Position numbers and translations under genes: made by a program
NCBI GenBank assembly: GCA_937891805.1
Contig: CALATK010000272.1
Location: 1 to 13,233, forward strand
Length of the DNA: 13,233 nucleotides
Direction of reading: 5' to 3'
Origin: an uncultured Fibrobacter sp.
GTDB lineage: Bacteria > Fibrobacterota > Fibrobacteria > Fibrobacterales > Fibrobacteraceae
Notes under the pieces: model-generated
The model's input: only the letters and a program-made list of their open reading frames with translations
Told to the model about the DNA's origin: nothing
The model's database searches: none
Shown here: positions 11,354 to 13,233 of the stretch, piece by piece
Layout of the letters: each line of letters opens with the position of its first letter
Numbering within the stretch: the stretch's first letter is position 1

Positions 11354-12107
11354 AAGACCCCGAAATCTCTTTAGCCTTCGCTTCGATTTCGGCGATGGCC
11401 TTTTTACGACCTTCGACGGTATCTTCGTTAGAGAGCATGATGTTCACGAACACGGAACCTGCGACAACCGCATACACGTGCTTGCTGAGCACCTTGGACT
11501 GCTCGCCATTGCGGATGCCGAATCCGCCCAGCACCTTGGCGCCACCCTTACCGACGGTGTCGATAAAGTCCAGGGTCGCCTGGTCAATGGTCGTCTCGCT
11601 GCCGGTCGTGCCCGCACGGAGCGCGGCGTAGATGTACTTGAATCCTTTGGAGGCCATGGTCTCAAGGCGTTCCTTCGTCATGGAGGGAGCGGCCACCGGG
11701 ATGTTTTCAAGACCGTGCTTCTTGCAAGCCTCGGTCAAACCTTCGTCACCGTCGAATGGCAAGTCCGGAATGATGCAGGCGGAAACGCCGGCGTCCTTGC
11801 ACATCTTGACGAAGTTTTCGACGCCCGGCGTAAAGGCCAGGGAGCCGTAGGTCATGATGTAGATGGGCGTCTCGGGGTGGCGTTCGTGAATCTGCTTCAC
11901 GATGGCAAGTCCCTGCTTGGTGGAGTAGCCCTTTTCCAGCGCAATGGTCGATGCCGTCTGAATCGCCGGACCGTCGGCGCTGGGGTCGCTGAAGGCCAGC
12001 TGGATTTCAAGGATGTTGGCGCCACCCTTCACAAGAGCGTCGGCGATGGCGATAGAAGTTTCTGCGTCCGGAAACCCGGCAATGAGATGAGACATTAGGT
12101 TGATCAT
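11352..12107 (-). CDS. trpA: Tryptophan synthase alpha chain
   Basis: A 251-residue TIM-barrel enzyme that cleaves indole-3-glycerol phosphate to indole and glyceraldehyde 3-phosphate, passing indole to TrpB. The catalytic pair is present: Glu34 in NILEIQ and Asp41 in FSDPSADGP, matching Glu49 and Asp60 of the Salmonella enzyme. Also present are YIMTYGS, IIPDLPFDG, the AALRAGTTGS phosphate loop region and VLGGFGIRNGEQ, VAGSVFVN. It is about 15 residues shorter than usual because it starts directly at the first barrel strand (MSHLIAGFPD) and lacks most of the N-terminal helix; IQLAFSDPS replaces the common IPFSDPLADGP start. Starts at 12107 and 12095 are possible and neither has a clear ribosome binding site. 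It follows trpB in the same direction after about 150 bases. Confidence 0.93.
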   Translation of the reverse strand: MINLMSHLIAGFPDAETSIAIADALVKGGANILEIQLAFSDPSADGPAIQTASTIALEKGYSTKQGLAIVKQIHERHPETPIYIMTYGSLAFTPGVENFVKMCKDAGVSACIIPDLPFDGDEGLTEACKKHGLENIPVAAPSMTKERLETMASKGFKYIYAALRAGTTGSETTIDQATLDFIDTVGKGGAKVLGGFGIRNGEQSKVLSKHVYAVVAGSVFVNIMLSNEDTVEGRKKAIAEIEAKAKEISGS

Positions 12108-12138
12108 AATTAAGCCGTAAGAAAAGGTTGTCGGTTGT

Positions 12139-12259
12139 TAGAGATAAGAGATTAGAGGCTAGAGACTAGTGAGGATAATCGCGGCTTCGCCGCCTTTATA
12201 AAAAAGTAGTTTACGCATGACATTATCCCTAGATCCTAGATTCTAGCCCCTAGTCTCTA
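12139..12259. repeat. Inverted pair of heptamer arrays with central hairpin between trpB and trpA
   Basis: Left arm: seven-base units TAGAGAT, AAGAGAT, TAGAGGC, TAGAGAC, TAGTGAG (12139-12173), then GGATAAT. Right arm: ATTATCC, then CTAG at 12229, 12236, 12243 and 12250 and CTAT at 12257, again every seven bases. The reverse complement of the right arm reads TAGAGAC, TAGGGGC, TAGAATC, TAGGATC, TAGGGATAAT, so the arms are an imperfect inverted repeat. A GCGGC-ttc-GCCGC hairpin (12181-12193) sits between them. The right arm runs into the trpB stop codon (12257-12259). Confidence 0.75.
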
Positions 12260-13233
12260 TTTATTCATAATTTCTGCATCATGGATGTCCTCGTTGTTTT
12301 CGAGGCGCTTGAGTTCGGCCTTCAGGAATTCCTTCCACTTTTCGGGGCGGAACACCGGGCTCGTGATAAAGATGTCCTTGTCGCCGCGGCCACTCATGTT
12401 GATGACAAGAGCCTTGTCCTTCGGAAATTCCTTCGCAATCTTCATGGCGGCGGCACCGGCGTGAGCGCTTTCGAGGGCAAACAAAATGCCTTCGTTACGG
12501 GCAAAGAACTTCACCGCTTCCAATGCTTCCTTGTCGAGAATGGCGGTAAATTCCACGCGGCCCGATTCGCCGACGGCGGCAAGCTGCGGGCCAATTCCCA
12601 TGTAGTCAAGGCCAGCCGAAATGGAGCGGGTCGGCATGGACTGACCGTCTTCATCTATCAGGAAACGGCTCTTGTAACCCTGCACAATACCTTCGCGGCT
12701 GGCGTTGCCTGTCATGCGGGCTGCGTTTTCGCCCACATTCGGCCCGATACCGCCGGCTTCTGCACCGATCAGGCGCACATTCTTGTCTTCGATAAACGGG
12801 GTGAACACGCCGATGGAATTGCTACCGCCACCCACGCAGGCGACAACCGCAGCGATATCGATGTGGCGTTCTGCGGCCTGGCGCTTGACTTCTTCGCCGA
12901 TGATGGACTGGAACGTACGAACGATATCCGGGAACGGCGCAGGGCCGAGGGCGGAACCCAGCACGTAGTGAGTGTTCTTGAAATTCGTGGCCCAGTCGCG
13001 CATCGCCTCGTTCACGGCATCCTTCAGGGTGCGGCTACCGCTTGTGACCGGCACAACCTTCGCGCCATACATTTCCATGGTCGCCACGTTGGGCTGCTGG
13101 CGGCGTACATCGACTCCACCCATATACACCACACATTCGAGGCCGAGCTTCGCGCAGGCGGCGGCAGTGGCGAGCCCGTGTTGGCCGGCACCCGTCTCCG
13201 CGATGATGCGGGTCTTGCCCATCTTCTTGGCCA
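12257..13233 (-). CDS. trpB: Tryptophan synthase beta chain (5' end off the window)
   Basis: About 325 codons of TrpB, the PLP enzyme that joins indole and serine to make tryptophan. The frame is open to the right edge (AKKMGKTR), so the Met at 13222 is internal, and the PLP lysine, which lies about 22 residues before the catalytic Glu, is outside the window. Numbering from that Met: catalytic Glu9 in AETGAGQHG (Glu109 in Salmonella), GSRTLKDA, YVLGSALGPAPFP, the PLP phosphate loop GGGSN (131-135), LIGAEAGG, GLDYMGIGP, EGILFALESAHA and SGRGDKD (277-283). The enzyme looks active. The tail after SGRGDKD is 38 residues, longer than the usual 20 or so, charged (EFLKAELKRLENNEDIHDAE), and probably an added helix. 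trpA lies downstream on the same strand. Confidence 0.95.
   Translation of the reverse strand, partial: AKKMGKTRIIAETGAGQHGLATAAACAKLGLECVVYMGGVDVRRQQPNVATMEMYGAKVVPVTSGSRTLKDAVNEAMRDWATNFKNTHYVLGSALGPAPFPDIVRTFQSIIGEEVKRQAAERHIDIAAVVACVGGGSNSIGVFTPFIEDKNVRLIGAEAGGIGPNVGENAARMTGNASREGIVQGYKSRFLIDEDGQSMPTRSISAGLDYMGIGPQLAAVGESGRVEFTAILDKEALEAVKFFARNEGILFALESAHAGAAAMKIAKEFPKDKALVINMSGRGDKDIFITSPVFRPEKWKEFLKAELKRLENNEDIHDAEIMNK

Noticed and set aside
11289-12098. A 269-codon open frame on the plus strand over trpA
   Set aside because: Shadow of trpA; no recognisable domain.
6967-12259. Heptamer arrays as a CRISPR
   Set aside because: Units are seven bases with no spacers, and no cas genes are present.
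13220-13222. Met at 13222 as the start of trpB
   Set aside because: The frame continues upstream as AKKMGKTR, and the PLP-lysine region of TrpB must lie before it, so the gene is cut by the window edge.
1-13233. tRNA genes
   Set aside because: No cloverleaf with a GTTCRA-type T-loop and matching acceptor stem was found by eye on either strand; a tRNA scan was not possible.

Overview
The window looks like part of a Fibrobacter-type chromosome (phylum Fibrobacterota). This is inferred from the overall flavour of the core genes (valS, purF, trpA, trpB), from a structured leader in front of purF, where a Fibrobacter RNA motif has been described, and from dispersed palindromic and heptameric intergenic repeats. 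No 16S gene or other decisive marker is present, so the genus is an inference. Core genes have moderate to high GC; two accessory blocks are clearly more AT-rich.

Layout. (1) Positions 1-1394, plus strand: the 3' end of an ABC exporter (ATPase domain), overlapping by 13 bases a small RBBP9/YdeN-like alpha/beta hydrolase. (2) Positions 1414-4123: an accessory block bounded by two near-identical, directly oriented hairpin sequences. It holds a minus-strand operon of two Cys-rich mini-proteins (33 and 74 aa) and a PD-(D/E)XK nuclease-like protein, then a hairpin-dense stretch with a gene fragment and a tiny ORF, then a DinJ-YafQ type toxin-antitoxin pair with a good promoter. (3) Positions 4131-6945: valyl-tRNA synthetase on the minus strand, its stop codon embedded in a dispersed hairpin repeat. 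(4) Positions 6955-8759: an unrecognised AT-rich 161-aa protein whose two ends resemble each other, then, divergently, a leader with an intrinsic terminator in front of an ORF6N-domain protein with a PLD-like C-terminal region. (5) Positions 8756-9589: a minus-strand lipoprotein, probably a beta-barrel, whose stop codon interlocks with that of the ORF6N gene. (6) Positions 9590-11207: a candidate cis-regulatory leader and purF. (7) Positions 11215-13233, minus strand: trpB (5' end off the window), then a 120-base inverted structure built of CTAG-containing heptamers, then trpA and its terminator.

Functionally the window mixes housekeeping metabolism (tRNA charging, first step of purine synthesis, last steps of tryptophan synthesis) with probable defence or stress modules (nuclease operon, toxin-antitoxin, ORF6N protein). 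The most unusual items are the bounded accessory block with its nuclease plus Cys-mini-protein operon, the hairpin-dense stretch at 3097-3325, the phased heptamer arrays, and two candidate RNA switches or attenuators (before the ORF6N gene and before purF).
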